Part shown: positions 17,171-25,917 of the stretch, one piece after another
Position numbering within the stretch: the first letter of the stretch is position 1
How the letters are laid out: each line of letters begins with the position of its first letter
DNA from: Amoeboradix gromovi
Lineage: Eukaryota; Sanchytriomycota; Sanchytriomycetes; Sanchytriales; Sanchytriaceae
Assembly (NCBI GenBank): GCA_018985225.1
Contig: JADGIF010000015.1
Location: 1-41,655, forward strand
Length of the DNA stretch: 41,655 nucleotides
Reading direction: 5' to 3'
Position numbers and translations under genes: made by a program
The notes under the pieces: generated by a model
What the model was told of the DNA's origin: nothing
Database searches by the model: none
Seen by the model: the letters and a program-made list of their open reading frames with translations, nothing else

Positions 17171-19856
17171 ATGTCTTCAGGTCTCGTTGCATTGTTGAAT
17201 GAGCAAAGTTGTGCACCGTTTGCACTAAAAGCATTACATGAGCTAGTAGATCAGTACTGGAGTGAGCTAGCCGATCACTTGCCAAATCTGGAAAAGATGT
17301 ATTTGACTAACAAGGTTGATGACTTGGCGCTGCTTATTTCCAAAATATATTTTTACTTGGATGTCCAAGATTTATCTTTGCAATATGCGCTAAAATCTGA
17401 TCTGGACACACAGTCCTTGTTTGTTAAATCAATCATCCAGAATGCAATTGAAACTTTTGTTCAAAATAGTAAAGATAACAAAACAATCGATCCTTTATTA
17501 AATGAAATGGTGGAAAAGATTATCGTTGATGCGTTCAATAACAAAGATTTTGATTTGGTTGTTGGCATGGCAGTTCAGGCTTTAAATCTACCGCTAATAA
17601 AAAGATGTATTACACAGGGTGACGGCGTGCTAAATGTGGTGTTCGATGCTCTGTTCGATGCCCCTAGTCACTTCCGTACTACTGTTCTAGAGTTTATTGT
17701 CTCTGAGTTTGTCAATTCCAAAGACTATTTTTCAGCGGTTCAGTGTTACTTGTTTCTAGAAGAGCCGTTGGAAATATCCAAATTGCTGGTACATCTGGTT
17801 GAAAACAAAAGCTTGTTACTAGCTTATCAAATTGCTTTTGACCTAGAACAAGAAGCTTCCCAGTTTATTTTAAATGAAATTATCAAATCTTTATCCTTGG
17901 ACACCAACATGTCTATTGAATCACCTTTTGCCAACTTGCAATCTATTTTAAGCGGCAAAAAGTCTACTCTGCTGTATTTGGAATTTATGTATCGTAACAA
18001 TAAGGGAGATGTCCAAATATTAAAGAATATCAACAAATCATTGGACAATCGCAATTCAATTCATCACACCGCGCTCTCTATTGCCAATGCTTTCATGTTT
18101 AGTGGTACCACGTATGATCAATTTCTTCGTGACAACTTGGAATGGTTAAGCCGCGCTACCAACTGGTCCAAATTTACTGCTACTGCTGCACTAGGTGTCA
18201 TCCACAAGGGCACAAGTGATTCTTTGAAGATTTTAGAACCTTATCTTCCTCAGGAGTCTATTAGTACTCAGCCTCATAGCGAAGCAGGTAGTCTATTTGC
18301 TCTGGGTTTAATTCACACCAAGCATGCTACAAATGATGTTACTCAGCTAATCACTAAACATTTGGTTAGCAGTAATGAGATACTGCAACACGGTGCATGT
18401 TTAGGTTTAGGGTTGGCGCTATTAGCTAGCAACAATACAGCCATCTACAACCAGCTTCGTGCTATTTTATTTAGTGACTCGGCTATAGCTGGACAGGCAG
18501 CTGCTATCGCAATTGGTTTGGTTATGCTCGGTAGTAACGATGGGTCAATCATTAATGAGTTGATACAATATGCTAATGACACGCAACATGAGACTATAAT
18601 TCGTGGTATTAGTATTGGGCTCTCATTATTAATGTACAATCAGGGTAACAATGCGGATGCGGTTATCAATGAGTTGCTCAATAACAAGGATCCGTTGTTG
18701 CGATACGCCGGTTGTTTGTCGCTATCAACTGCTTATGTTAATAGCAACAACCTAAAGGCTATAAAACTTCTACTGCATGTAGCGGTTAGCGATGTTAATG
18801 ATAACGTCCGTAGAGCAAGTTGTGTCGCTTTGGGGTTTATATCGAATGATCCAAATGTAATCACATTGCTGATTAATAGTTGGAATCCGCATGTTAGACA
18901 TGGAAGTTGTATTGCATTGGGAATCATATGCAGTAACAATGACGTTGTGGATGCCAACAAATGGAACTCTATATTGCAACCATTGGTAAAGGATTCAGTC
19001 GAATTTGTTAGGCAAGGTGCTTTGATTGCTCTTGGATTGCTGAATATGCAATCTAACAGCGCAAATTATACCAGAACTAGCCAAATCTTCTCCAAGATTA
19101 TTAGCGACAAAAGGGAATCACATATGGCTAAGTTGGGAGCTATAATGGGCAATGGCATATTGGAAGCTGGTGGTAGAAACGTGGTTAGTCGTATTCGAAC
19201 CAGTAATAATAACACATTAATGAGCGGTGTCGTAGGAATGCTGCTTTATACTCAATACTGGAACTGGTATCCACTAAGCTTGTTTCTTAGTTTAACTTTT
19301 GTACCAACAGCTATTATCGGACTAAACAAGGATCTCAATGTACCAAAAATGACATTGAAATGTAGCTGTAAGCCTAGTTTATATAAGTATCCATTACCAT
19401 TAGAATTGCAGGACACAAAGAGCGAACATGTCGTGAAAACTGCTGTTTTAAGCGTTGTTAGGAAACAAGAACACAAAAGAGGTTCAATGACCCCAACAAT
19501 TGACCACATGGTAGTTGCTACTAATTTAGAAGGTAGATGAGAAGAAAGAGTTAGAACCTCATGTTCAAGAGGAAGAATTGGAGAAAGAGCCGTTAGAGTA
19601 TGAAATTGACAATATGAGCAGAGTTACAAATGAGCAGCAGCACCATGTAGGATTGCTTAAGGACAGTAGATATAGATTATTGAAAAAAAATCAATACATT
19701 GGGATTATGTTGATGGAAGATTTGAGACCAACAGAGCCAGAAGTTTTGGTAGAGTTAAAGGCACAAGAGAATGTCAAGGCATTTGAAATTACAGACTCAT
19801 CAAAGGAGAGAAAGTTACCAGATACCATTGATAATCCTTACATGATGCAAGAGTAG
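17171..19856 (+). CDS. RPN2: 26S proteasome base subunit RPN2/PSMD1 (one 19-nt intron)
   Basis: An 888-aa scaffold subunit of the 19S regulatory particle, exons 17171-19510 and 19530-19856. The N-terminal helical part (MSSGLVALLNEQ...) is followed by the toroid of proteasome/cyclosome repeats, about residues 330-660, with the recurrent LGLGLALL, AAIAIGLVMLG, RRASCVALGF and HGSCIALGI helices. The C-terminal part has the conserved YWNWYPLSLFLSLTFVPTA block, an acidic/lysine linker and the terminal RYRLLKKNQYIGIMLMEDLRPTEPEVLVE segment. The tail is read only after intron removal (IDHM joined to KVDEKKELEPHV). AATAAA overlaps the end at 19859. A Fanzor relic begins about 28 bp after the stop. Confidence 0.93.
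19511..19529 (+). other. 19-nt intron in RPN2
   Basis: Sequence GTAGTTGCTACTAATTTAG, phase 0, with a perfect TACTAAT branch-like motif directly before the TTAG acceptor. Removal joins the propeller-side body to the conserved RPN2 C-terminal tail. Confidence 0.92.
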
Positions 19857-19883
19857 AAAATAAATGACTTTTAAACAATCTAC

Positions 19884-20503
19884 AGCTTGACTATTTTCTT
19901 GAATATATCATTTATCGCGAATTTGTATATATTTTTGTATCATTTCAAGACTTTTCCAATACCTTAAATACTCGATATTCTTTATCTTCGCAAACGATAA
20001 ATGGAATAAATAGATGTAATCCTGAGTATGTCAATTCTAAATAAATAACTAGCAGGTACAGCATACAAAGACATGTGATTTTTTATACTTGCCATCGTTC
20101 AATACGAGCCAGATGCTAAGTAGCTTGTCGAGCAAGGTCGCAAGAAACATGGTTACAATGTCCCATTACGCATTCAAAGAACGCTTGAAGTTCAAGTGTA
20201 AACAAAGAGGAAAGACGATAATCGAATGTAATGAATCATTTACTAGTCAGACATGTACAATGTGTGGTACTCTAAAAGAAAACCAGCTTAGAAACCTTAA
20301 CCTGTACAAAGTGTCATTTGAAGATAGATAGAGATCATATGGCAGCAAGGAACATATACATCAAGTACCTGCATCCTTATTCAATCCCGCCTCAGGGTAG
20401 TGCAAGCGTTAGCAATCACTGTAACGGAGAAACTGGCACTGCTAGCTTCTCTGTGAAAATTCTTGATTTTCTCGGAAATCAGGTCTTTTAACGAGGAGAC
20501 TTA
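19884..20503 (+). mobile_element. Fanzor-like element, copy 6 (best preserved)
   Basis: The left end (CTACAGCTTGACTATTTTC, CATTTATCGCGAATTTG) is joined directly to the C-terminal coding part. From 20074 one frame reads CDFLYLPSFNTSQM, a short spacer, KVARNMVTMSHYAFKERLKFK, CKQRGKTIIECNESF and TSQTCTMCGTL. A one-base shift then gives KCHLKIDRDHMAARNIYIKYL. This succession (PxFNTSxM, RNMVTxSHYxFxxRL, NESFTSQTCxxCG, KC, DRDxxAARN) is the RuvC-II/zinc/RuvC-III end of Fanzor proteins. The tail (20390-20503) carries the conserved hairpins and ends TCTTTTAACGAGGAGA. The N-terminal two thirds of the nuclease are absent, so it is a deletion derivative. Confidence 0.85.
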
Positions 20504-21006
20504 CTAGAAGATCAGTGGACGAAAGCACCCAAATTCATATTGTGCAAATGTTTTCAGACTGCCTGAATATCGGCAAAATCGTCTTAAAATCAGAAAATCC
20601 GAATAAAATGATCTACTCTACTTACTAAACAGCTCAAGATTTGCCACTTGCTATTCAGATGACCAGAACGGTCCTTAAACGGTATTCAGATACCAATAAC
20701 TATCTCATGAGCCTTCCTAACAGTCCTCCAGAGCTGTCAATCCAGAGATTTTTAGTGCTCTACAAGGATGATGGCAACTATAATAGCATTCAGCACCTCA
20801 CATGTATCCAATATAATCACAGTGCACCTACTGTGATGTTGTAGGGGTCTAGATGTAATTTAGTAGTGCACCAAAATTCATGTCGTATGTTGTAAAAAGT
20901 ATACAGTGAAAAAACTAACTGGTAAAGAAGATTTAACACTAGAACTTGCTTTCGGATCAATCTTTTTGAGACATTTGTTTTGAATTATTTTTAGTTCTCG
21001 CAAAGT
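20504..21006. other. intergenic, no supported gene
   Basis: The plus strand is open for about 67 codons at 20641-20844 without an ATG at its beginning and without recognisable similarity. The rest is AT-rich. Nothing else is seen before the TatD start. Confidence 0.4.
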
Positions 21007-21993
21007 ATGTCCCAAATTAATCACAAGTCATCAAAGTTGAGACTGTTTGACATTGGTGCCAATTTAACAGACGATGTATTTAGAGGTAAGTACAGAGGAA
21101 AACACAAGCACGAGGATGATTTCGACGAAATTATAAATAGATCAATGGCGATGGGAGTAGAACATATTTTGGTCACAGGTACGACACTGGAAGAGAGCAA
21201 AATCGCACTAGAATTAGTGAAGCGCCGAGAAAGAATGTATAGTACCATAGGGGTACACCCAACAAGATGCAGTGATCTAACTGACGACACAATTGTAAAC
21301 ATGAAAGAGATAATTGATTTAAAGGAATCGAAAATAAAGGCAATAGGTGAAATTGGGCTAGATTATGACAGGCTACAATTCTGCGATAAGGAAAAACAAC
21401 TGAAAGGGTACGAATTGCAGTTGGAAATGGCTAAACAGTATAACCTACCGTTATTTTTGCACGATAGAAACACAGGACTAGACTTTTACAATGTAACCAA
21501 AAAGCATATTAGCGATCTAAACGGTGGTGTGGTTCACTCATTTACATCTAGTATGGAGCAAATGAAAAGATTAGTCGAACTAGGTCTTTATATTGGAATA
21601 AATGGTTGCTCTTTGAAAACGGAAGAAAACATAAATGTAGTAAGGCAAATTCCTTTGCGTAACATCATGTTAGAAACTGATTGCCCTTGGTGCTCTATCA
21701 AGCGTTCTCACGCTGGTTTCAAATATTTTAATGACAATAAGTTGTTGGAGCTACAACAATTTGGTGTAGAGTATCCCAAAGTAGAATACCGCTTCCCATC
21801 TTATGCATTTGATCTAGATAATGTTGTAGGCAAACCTGAAAAGTGGGTATCTAAGAAGATGGTCAAGAACAGAAACGAACCAAGTTCAATCATAAAAGTC
21901 TTGTGCATAGTGTCTGGCATTAAAGACGTCCCCGTTAAGGAACTGGCAGAGGCAGCTTTCTTAAACTCCAAGACATTATTCAACGTGAAATAA
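21007..21993 (+). CDS. TatD-family metal-dependent DNase (TATDN1-like)
   Basis: A 328-aa TIM-barrel metallo-hydrolase. Motifs in order: FDIGANLTDDVFRGKYRG at the N-terminus, a strand LVTGTTLEES, STIGVHPTRC, the metal-binding GEIGLDYDR, LPLFLHDR, VVHSFTS and the C-terminal METDCPWC block here written LETDCPWCSIKR. The FDIGANLTD start, in place of the HxH of bacterial TatD, is characteristic of the eukaryotic TATDN1 branch, linked to 3'-5' exonuclease or endonuclease activity in DNA repair and apoptosis. The ATG at 21007 gives a 13-residue leader. AATAAA overlaps the stop codon (21989-21994), and a minus-strand gene ends two bases later. Confidence 0.9.
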   Translation: MSQINHKSSKLRLFDIGANLTDDVFRGKYRGKHKHEDDFDEIINRSMAMGVEHILVTGTTLEESKIALELVKRRERMYSTIGVHPTRCSDLTDDTIVNMKEIIDLKESKIKAIGEIGLDYDRLQFCDKEKQLKGYELQLEMAKQYNLPLFLHDRNTGLDFYNVTKKHISDLNGGVVHSFTSSMEQMKRLVELGLYIGINGCSLKTEENINVVRQIPLRNIMLETDCPWCSIKRSHAGFKYFNDNKLLELQQFGVEYPKVEYRFPSYAFDLDNVVGKPEKWVSKKMVKNRNEPSSIIKVLCIVSGIKDVPVKELAEAAFLNSKTLFNVK

Positions 21994-21995
21994 AT

Positions 21996-22436
21996 TTATT
22001 TTTGCATTTTTTTGTTCCTTTTAACCATTTGGCCTGGAATAATTCCAGAAGCTTTTAGGGGCAATGGCTTCTTTGAATCTATCAAGGATTCTCTTAAAAG
22101 TGCAAGAGTTTCTTTTTTTTGCTGGAATGAATATGTCTTGTTCTTAATCAAGGTTATCCATGCATTGTAGAGCAGTTTACCAGATGGAGTACTTGGATCT
22201 GGTTTTTCTGGTATCAAATCTTTATAATATCCACCGTATACAGCCTTGACTAACTTTATGTCTTTATCAGCTAAATCGAACTCTTTTCCGTTTCTACTGA
22301 GGTCATTTAAGCTCGTATTTGGATAGACTTTCGTTTCAGATACAGACGGAAGCTGCCAATTATACACTTTTCCTTGAATTTCTTCCGCAAATTCTTTAGG
22401 GATGTTTTGTCGAAGTACTTTTGAAAATTGCATCAA
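21996..22436 (-). CDS. Small conserved-looking protein, function unknown
   Basis: A 146-aa soluble protein, basic at the C-terminus (GQMVKRNKKMQK). It has an N-terminal stretch MMQFSKVLRQNIPKEFAEEI that could be a weak mitochondrial presequence, and a helical middle LADKDIKLVKAVYGGYYKDLIPEKP. I do not recognise the family. It is divergent from the bL31m-like gene, with start codons only 18 bp apart, so a shared bidirectional promoter and possibly a mitochondrial role are plausible but inferred. It is nearly abutted by TatD at its 3' end. An AATAAA overlaps its stop codon. Confidence 0.6.
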   Translation of the reverse strand: MMQFSKVLRQNIPKEFAEEIQGKVYNWQLPSVSETKVYPNTSLNDLSRNGKEFDLADKDIKLVKAVYGGYYKDLIPEKPDPSTPSGKLLYNAWITLIKNKTYSFQQKKETLALLRESLIDSKKPLPLKASGIIPGQMVKRNKKMQK

Positions 22437-22454
22437 ACAATTCTCCTCAGAATC

Positions 22455-22658
22455 ATGAATATCATTTTGCCAGTAACTAGAAGAACCGTTACCTTGAGTA
22501 ATGGAAGCAAAATAACTTTGCTGACTACTCTAAACAGAAATATAAAAACTTCTGTAGATATCTTTAATTGTGCGCTAATGAATCCTTCAATGAAAGAGGC
22601 ACAAAGTGGAAAAGCAATGGAATTTGCTAAAAAATATGGTGACATTGACGTATTCTAA
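22455..22658 (+). CDS. Mitochondrial ribosomal protein bL31m-like
   Basis: A 67-aa protein from the ATG at 22455 (an upstream in-frame ATG at 22428 would add nine residues). The block RRTVTLSNGSKITLLTTLNRNIKTSVDIFNCALMNPS follows bL31 in order: a strand ending in a GS turn, TT, an Arg, D..N, then NPS. A C-terminal GKAMEFAKKYGDIDVF helix follows. bL31m is a large-subunit protein of the mitochondrial ribosome. The protein is short for the family and the match is by eye, so another small mitochondrial protein is possible. It converges with SmB (39 bp apart) and is divergent from the 146-aa gene. Confidence 0.5.
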   Translation: MNIILPVTRRTVTLSNGSKITLLTTLNRNIKTSVDIFNCALMNPSMKEAQSGKAMEFAKKYGDIDVF

Positions 22659-22697
22659 TAATAAATTATTTATTTTACCCAAGGCAATGCAATATGA

Positions 22698-23096
22698 CTA
22701 TTTTGGGGGTTTAGGTGCATTGGCTGAAGCAATAACTGGTGGCATTCCCGGAGAATTTTGTGCAACTGAATCTACAGGTGCGTTTAGATGACTCTGTAAT
22801 GGAGGCCTAGCAAGCATTGGTTGAATAATCCCTGACATGTTCATAGCAGTTCTTTTTGTTCTGACTGCGGCCGGAGGTGCTATAGACTGTACCGACTGAA
22901 CATATTCACCTTTTATAACGAGCAATCCCAATGGTCGTCGCTCTTTCCTCCTTACTTCTTCACAATCTTCTAATACTAAATTCATATGTTTATCATATGC
23001 TAATAGTTGCCCAATCAATATTCTGTGATCGTCTAAATGCAGTTCCACTTTATGTCCTATTAATTGCTCTAATTTGGATCTCTTTGCGTTCACCAT
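22698..23096 (-). CDS. SMB1: Core spliceosomal Sm protein B (SmB)
   Basis: A 132-aa Sm-ring protein. Sm1 motif: LIGHKVELHLDDHRILIGQLLAYDKHMNLVLEDCEEVR (read in two pieces; DKHMNLVL is diagnostic). Sm2 motif: RPLGLLVIKGEYVQSV. The KERRPLG loop between them and the proline-rich C-terminal tail (PPAAVRTKR, GMPPVIASANAPKPPK) identify SmB/B' rather than another Sm or Lsm. It forms the heptamer on U1, U2, U4 and U5 snRNAs, which this genome must keep to splice its micro-introns. A TIR transposon starts about 70 bp upstream of the ATG. Confidence 0.88.
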   Translation of the reverse strand: MVNAKRSKLEQLIGHKVELHLDDHRILIGQLLAYDKHMNLVLEDCEEVRRKERRPLGLLVIKGEYVQSVQSIAPPAAVRTKRTAMNMSGIIQPMLARPPLQSHLNAPVDSVAQNSPGMPPVIASANAPKPPK

Positions 23097-23165
23097 CCCC
23101 TAATTTTAAAAATTAAAAGCGCGCTGTGATTGGGACACACTTTGAGAAATAACCAAACTACAAGA

Positions 23166-23637
23166 GAGACATCAAATATAAAAACTGGACTAACTTTCTG
23201 CGACAACTTGGAACATTATTTCAGCTTTATTAATTTTATGGATTCAAGAGGCGAGTTGACGAGTATGAAAGGAAAATAAATAACTTTTTGTATCGAAATT
23301 TCAAAAATAAATATTCTGTACAGCTTTTCTCTTACTCTTTCAAATAAAATATCACTATCACACTTCAAAGAAATAGATAAGAGTAATAATGTTAGTATAA
23401 CATTGCAAAATGGCTCTAGAAAAGAGTACCGTCTAAGAAGATGCACCTTTTGCTTAGATGCTCAAAGACCTCATATATTTGAACGAGATGCAGGGTCTTC
23501 CACTATTATTTTGAAGAGGGGATTGAAAGTAATGAAAGAAAACTGGTATAATAGAAGATCTTTTATTAATGATAGCATTTCCTACGTATGGTGCACCTCT
23601 AAAAACGAGTTGGTCTAGTTTTTATATTTGGTGTCCC
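23166..23637 (+). mobile_element. TIR DNA transposon relic E3
   Basis: 472 bp with ends GAGACATCAAATATAAAAAC (first G mutated) and ATATTTGGTGTCCC. The flanks AAGA/AAGT suggest a decayed 4-bp duplication. It contains the longest open coding relic of the family (about 23352-23618, plus): FKEIDKSNNVSITLQNGSRK, then EYRLRRCTFCLDAQRPHIFE, then RDAGSSTIILKRGLKVMKEN, and ends KNELV just inside the right TIR. The family of the encoded protein is not recognised; a zinc-binding CxxC end of a transposase is likely. Confidence 0.82.
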
Positions 23638-24017
23638 AAGTGACTCCGATAATGCTGCATCATAATGTTAAAGTGTTCAAGTTCTTTATTGTCAATTTGG
23701 TCTACATGTGTAGTTGAATAACTATTTTGAGAACTGGATTGCTATCCGATCAAAGATGGCTGACTTTGACTTGTCCAAATTGCTGGTTATTATGAGTTAC
23801 AACCATATCCTCTACCATTACTCGATAGTAGAAATATCACAAGCTGATTTTTCTCACGAATAAAAGTGAGCTAAAGAAAGAACAAGTGGCGATTTGTTAA
23901 ACTTGACACCGCTCCGGTTGATAGCTTACTGTAGTAAAGCTTAATAAAAGGGATTCAGTTAACCGAGTTATTCACAGAGGTACTGCCTCTGGTTCATATT
24001 TATGTCACACATATTGA
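23638..24017. other. intergenic, nothing recognised
   Basis: AT-rich 380-bp stretch between the TIR element and the 3' end of GPI14. I see no open frame of interest, repeat or RNA gene. Confidence 0.5.
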
Positions 24018-25187
24018 TTATTCTATCTTTAAACGGTTGTTTTTCAAAATGCTCATGTAGATATAAACAAAATAGACATGGCCAGATACAAATATCAGGC
24101 TACTAATCCATAAGTAAATAAATGTCTCTTTCCCGTGAAATTCTAAATAGTAAGCAAAACACAACCATACTAACTGCGATCCACCCCAAAGTAAAGCTGT
24201 TAAAAGAGCTTGCTTCCTAGTGAATTTCTTAAGGTTTGAAATACAAAATGGTACAAAACAGAGATACCATACAAGGTATTGTGATGTTATTACTTTATTA
24301 AATCCTACAAACAGAACAGTCTGTAGGAATATGGCGTCGTACAAGAAACTACTGTACCTTATTCCAATTAATCCTATAAGAACAAACTGGGGGAAAAATC
24401 CTGCCAAAGATAGGACTTTTTCAAGTGCAGTTCCATGAGAAAGATAAAGCGGATAAAAATAAGCAGAAAAGTTATGGCGATGATCTTTACGAACCACATG
24501 ATATAAATATGACTCATAGATAAAAGTGTAACCGTATAAATGATAAAAAAAAAGAAACAGCAATAGAAACGAGGAAGCTGATATAATAAAGAACTTCAAT
24601 GATTTAAAAGACACACATTGGAATATTCTGTGGGATAGGGAACCATGTGTATTATTTATATATGATAGAATAGTTGGAGCATAAATTATTGGATAAATTT
24701 TAATGTGACATGCTAAGCCAAAGGAAAGAGCCGCCAATATAAGACTATTTTTCTTTAGCAAAAAGAATGACAGCAATATCACATAGCTTACAAAGGATTC
24801 AGCATTACCCCTAACAGATATTATAGCATTAATCGGGTTGTACAACCAATATGTGGAATCAAAATGTTGAGCTTCTATCAAAACACCAATAAGCAAATCA
24901 AAAATTATAAATAGAATCTTACCAAAGTACGGAAAATGTATGTTACCAATCATCATGTATGCCAATAGGGGAGTATATCGGTATGTCGATCTTTCAAATG
25001 GAGAATTTCCATTAGAAACAAATTCAGCTGCATCAGTAAATACATAGTAGTCGATATCTGTAAACTTTACTTGGTAGTTATCTAAAACTACTGATATTCC
25101 AACCAGGACCGCTCGGATAAGGCATGCAACCGCAAACGACACTTTCATGGTTTCAAAATTACAAATCGATTTACTTGATGTAATCAT
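24018..25187 (-). CDS. GPI14: GPI mannosyltransferase I (GPI14/PIG-M)
   Basis: A 389-aa multi-spanning ER membrane enzyme that adds the first mannose (alpha-1,4) to GlcN-PI in GPI-anchor synthesis. The diagnostic N-terminal lumenal loop is present: FTDIDYYVFTDAAEFVSNG, followed by SPFERSTYRYTPLLAYMM, with the DxD-like DID probably binding dolichol-phosphate-mannose. Further conserved pieces are LYNPINAIISVRGNAESF, SFGLACHIKIYPIIYAP and NKVITSQYLVWYLCFVP. About ten hydrophobic spans are visible. Either the ATG at 25187 or the one 13 codons in (MKVSFAVACLIRAVL) may be used; the latter gives a standard first membrane span. Confidence 0.9.
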   Translation of the reverse strand: MITSSKSICNFETMKVSFAVACLIRAVLVGISVVLDNYQVKFTDIDYYVFTDAAEFVSNGNSPFERSTYRYTPLLAYMMIGNIHFPYFGKILFIIFDLLIGVLIEAQHFDSTYWLYNPINAIISVRGNAESFVSYVILLSFFLLKKNSLILAALSFGLACHIKIYPIIYAPTILSYINNTHGSLSHRIFQCVSFKSLKFFIISASSFLLLFLFFYHLYGYTFIYESYLYHVVRKDHRHNFSAYFYPLYLSHGTALEKVLSLAGFFPQFVLIGLIGIRYSSFLYDAIFLQTVLFVGFNKVITSQYLVWYLCFVPFCISNLKKFTRKQALLTALLWGGSQLVWLCFAYYLEFHGKETFIYLWISSLIFVSGHVYFVYIYMSILKNNRLKIE

Positions 25188-25224
25188 TTATCGTGAGCAG
25201 CGAATTCTATTTCTCACACTGGCA

Positions 25225-25503
25225 ATATTTCTAGATTTCTAGTTGAATAAATACAAGATGTTTTTCTTGGAAAAAAAACGTCTCCAAATCACCACAGCCC
25301 GGAATATTCCAAATCTAAAGAAATCGCTAGCAGATAGAGAAAATATGGTAGCAAGGAACATGACGTTAATTAAACACATCCTATTTAATCCGGCCTCTGG
25401 GCGGTGGAATCGTAAGCAGTCGTTGTGGCGGATTGAATGGCGGTGTTAGTTTCTCAGCGAAAATCTCAAATTTCTCGTAAATCAGGAATTCTGGTGAGGA
25501 GAC
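25225..25503 (+). mobile_element. Fanzor-like element, copy 7, short and decayed
   Basis: It contains the ATATTCCAAATCTAAAGAAA segment of the left part, then AATATGGTAGCAAGGAACATG (the DRDxMAARN remnant), then the tail with GGTGTTAGTTTCTC, AATTTCTCGTAAATCAGGA and the terminal GTGAGGAGA. The coding zinc ribbon is deleted. It lies between the divergent starts of GPI14 and the SRP9-like gene, so it may now contribute promoter sequence. Confidence 0.55.
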
Positions 25504-25626
25504 ATGATATTTGGAATGCGTAGATACTCGGATCATTTCTTTGGCTTCTGTGCTAGCAAACAGCTACATTTCAGATTTCTGCTAAGTATTGGTGCCCTGG
25601 AGACCAATAATTTTAGAAACATCAAT

Positions 25627-25881
25627 ATGGCAATTAAACTCAAGAACCTTTCGACATTCAACGAACCTTTGGAAAATCCTAAAGTACTTGTTAAGTTTAA
25701 AAATAATTCTGGTTACTTGAAAATATCTACACCATCGGAAACGTTTATTTACAAAGGCAACGATTTTAGTGGAATATTTAGGATCTATGCCAAAATAACT
25801 TCTGAAATTCTTGAATTTGATGTTAATGTTAACAAGATTGTTAAAAGACTTAAAAAGGCACAAGACTCTCAGAAGTACTAG
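25627..25881 (+). CDS. Small basic protein, possible SRP9-like
   Basis: 84 aa from the ATG at 25627 (the frame is open further upstream to an ATG at 25504, next to the Fanzor relic). The pattern PKVLVKFKNNSGYLKISTPS, then FIYKG, then a helix-rich basic end resembles SRP9 (PxKxRVVLKYRHxDGxLxVKVT...YKT, then helix), and the length (SRP9 is 86 aa) fits. SRP9 with SRP14 forms the Alu-domain heterodimer of the signal recognition particle. The match is weak and by eye; it could be another small basic protein. It ends 36 bp before RPT6, with AATAAA between them. Confidence 0.35.
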   Translation: MAIKLKNLSTFNEPLENPKVLVKFKNNSGYLKISTPSETFIYKGNDFSGIFRIYAKITSEILEFDVNVNKIVKRLKKAQDSQKY

Positions 25882-25917
25882 TTTTACGAATAAATGTTTT
25901 TTTTATTTTTTAAAACA

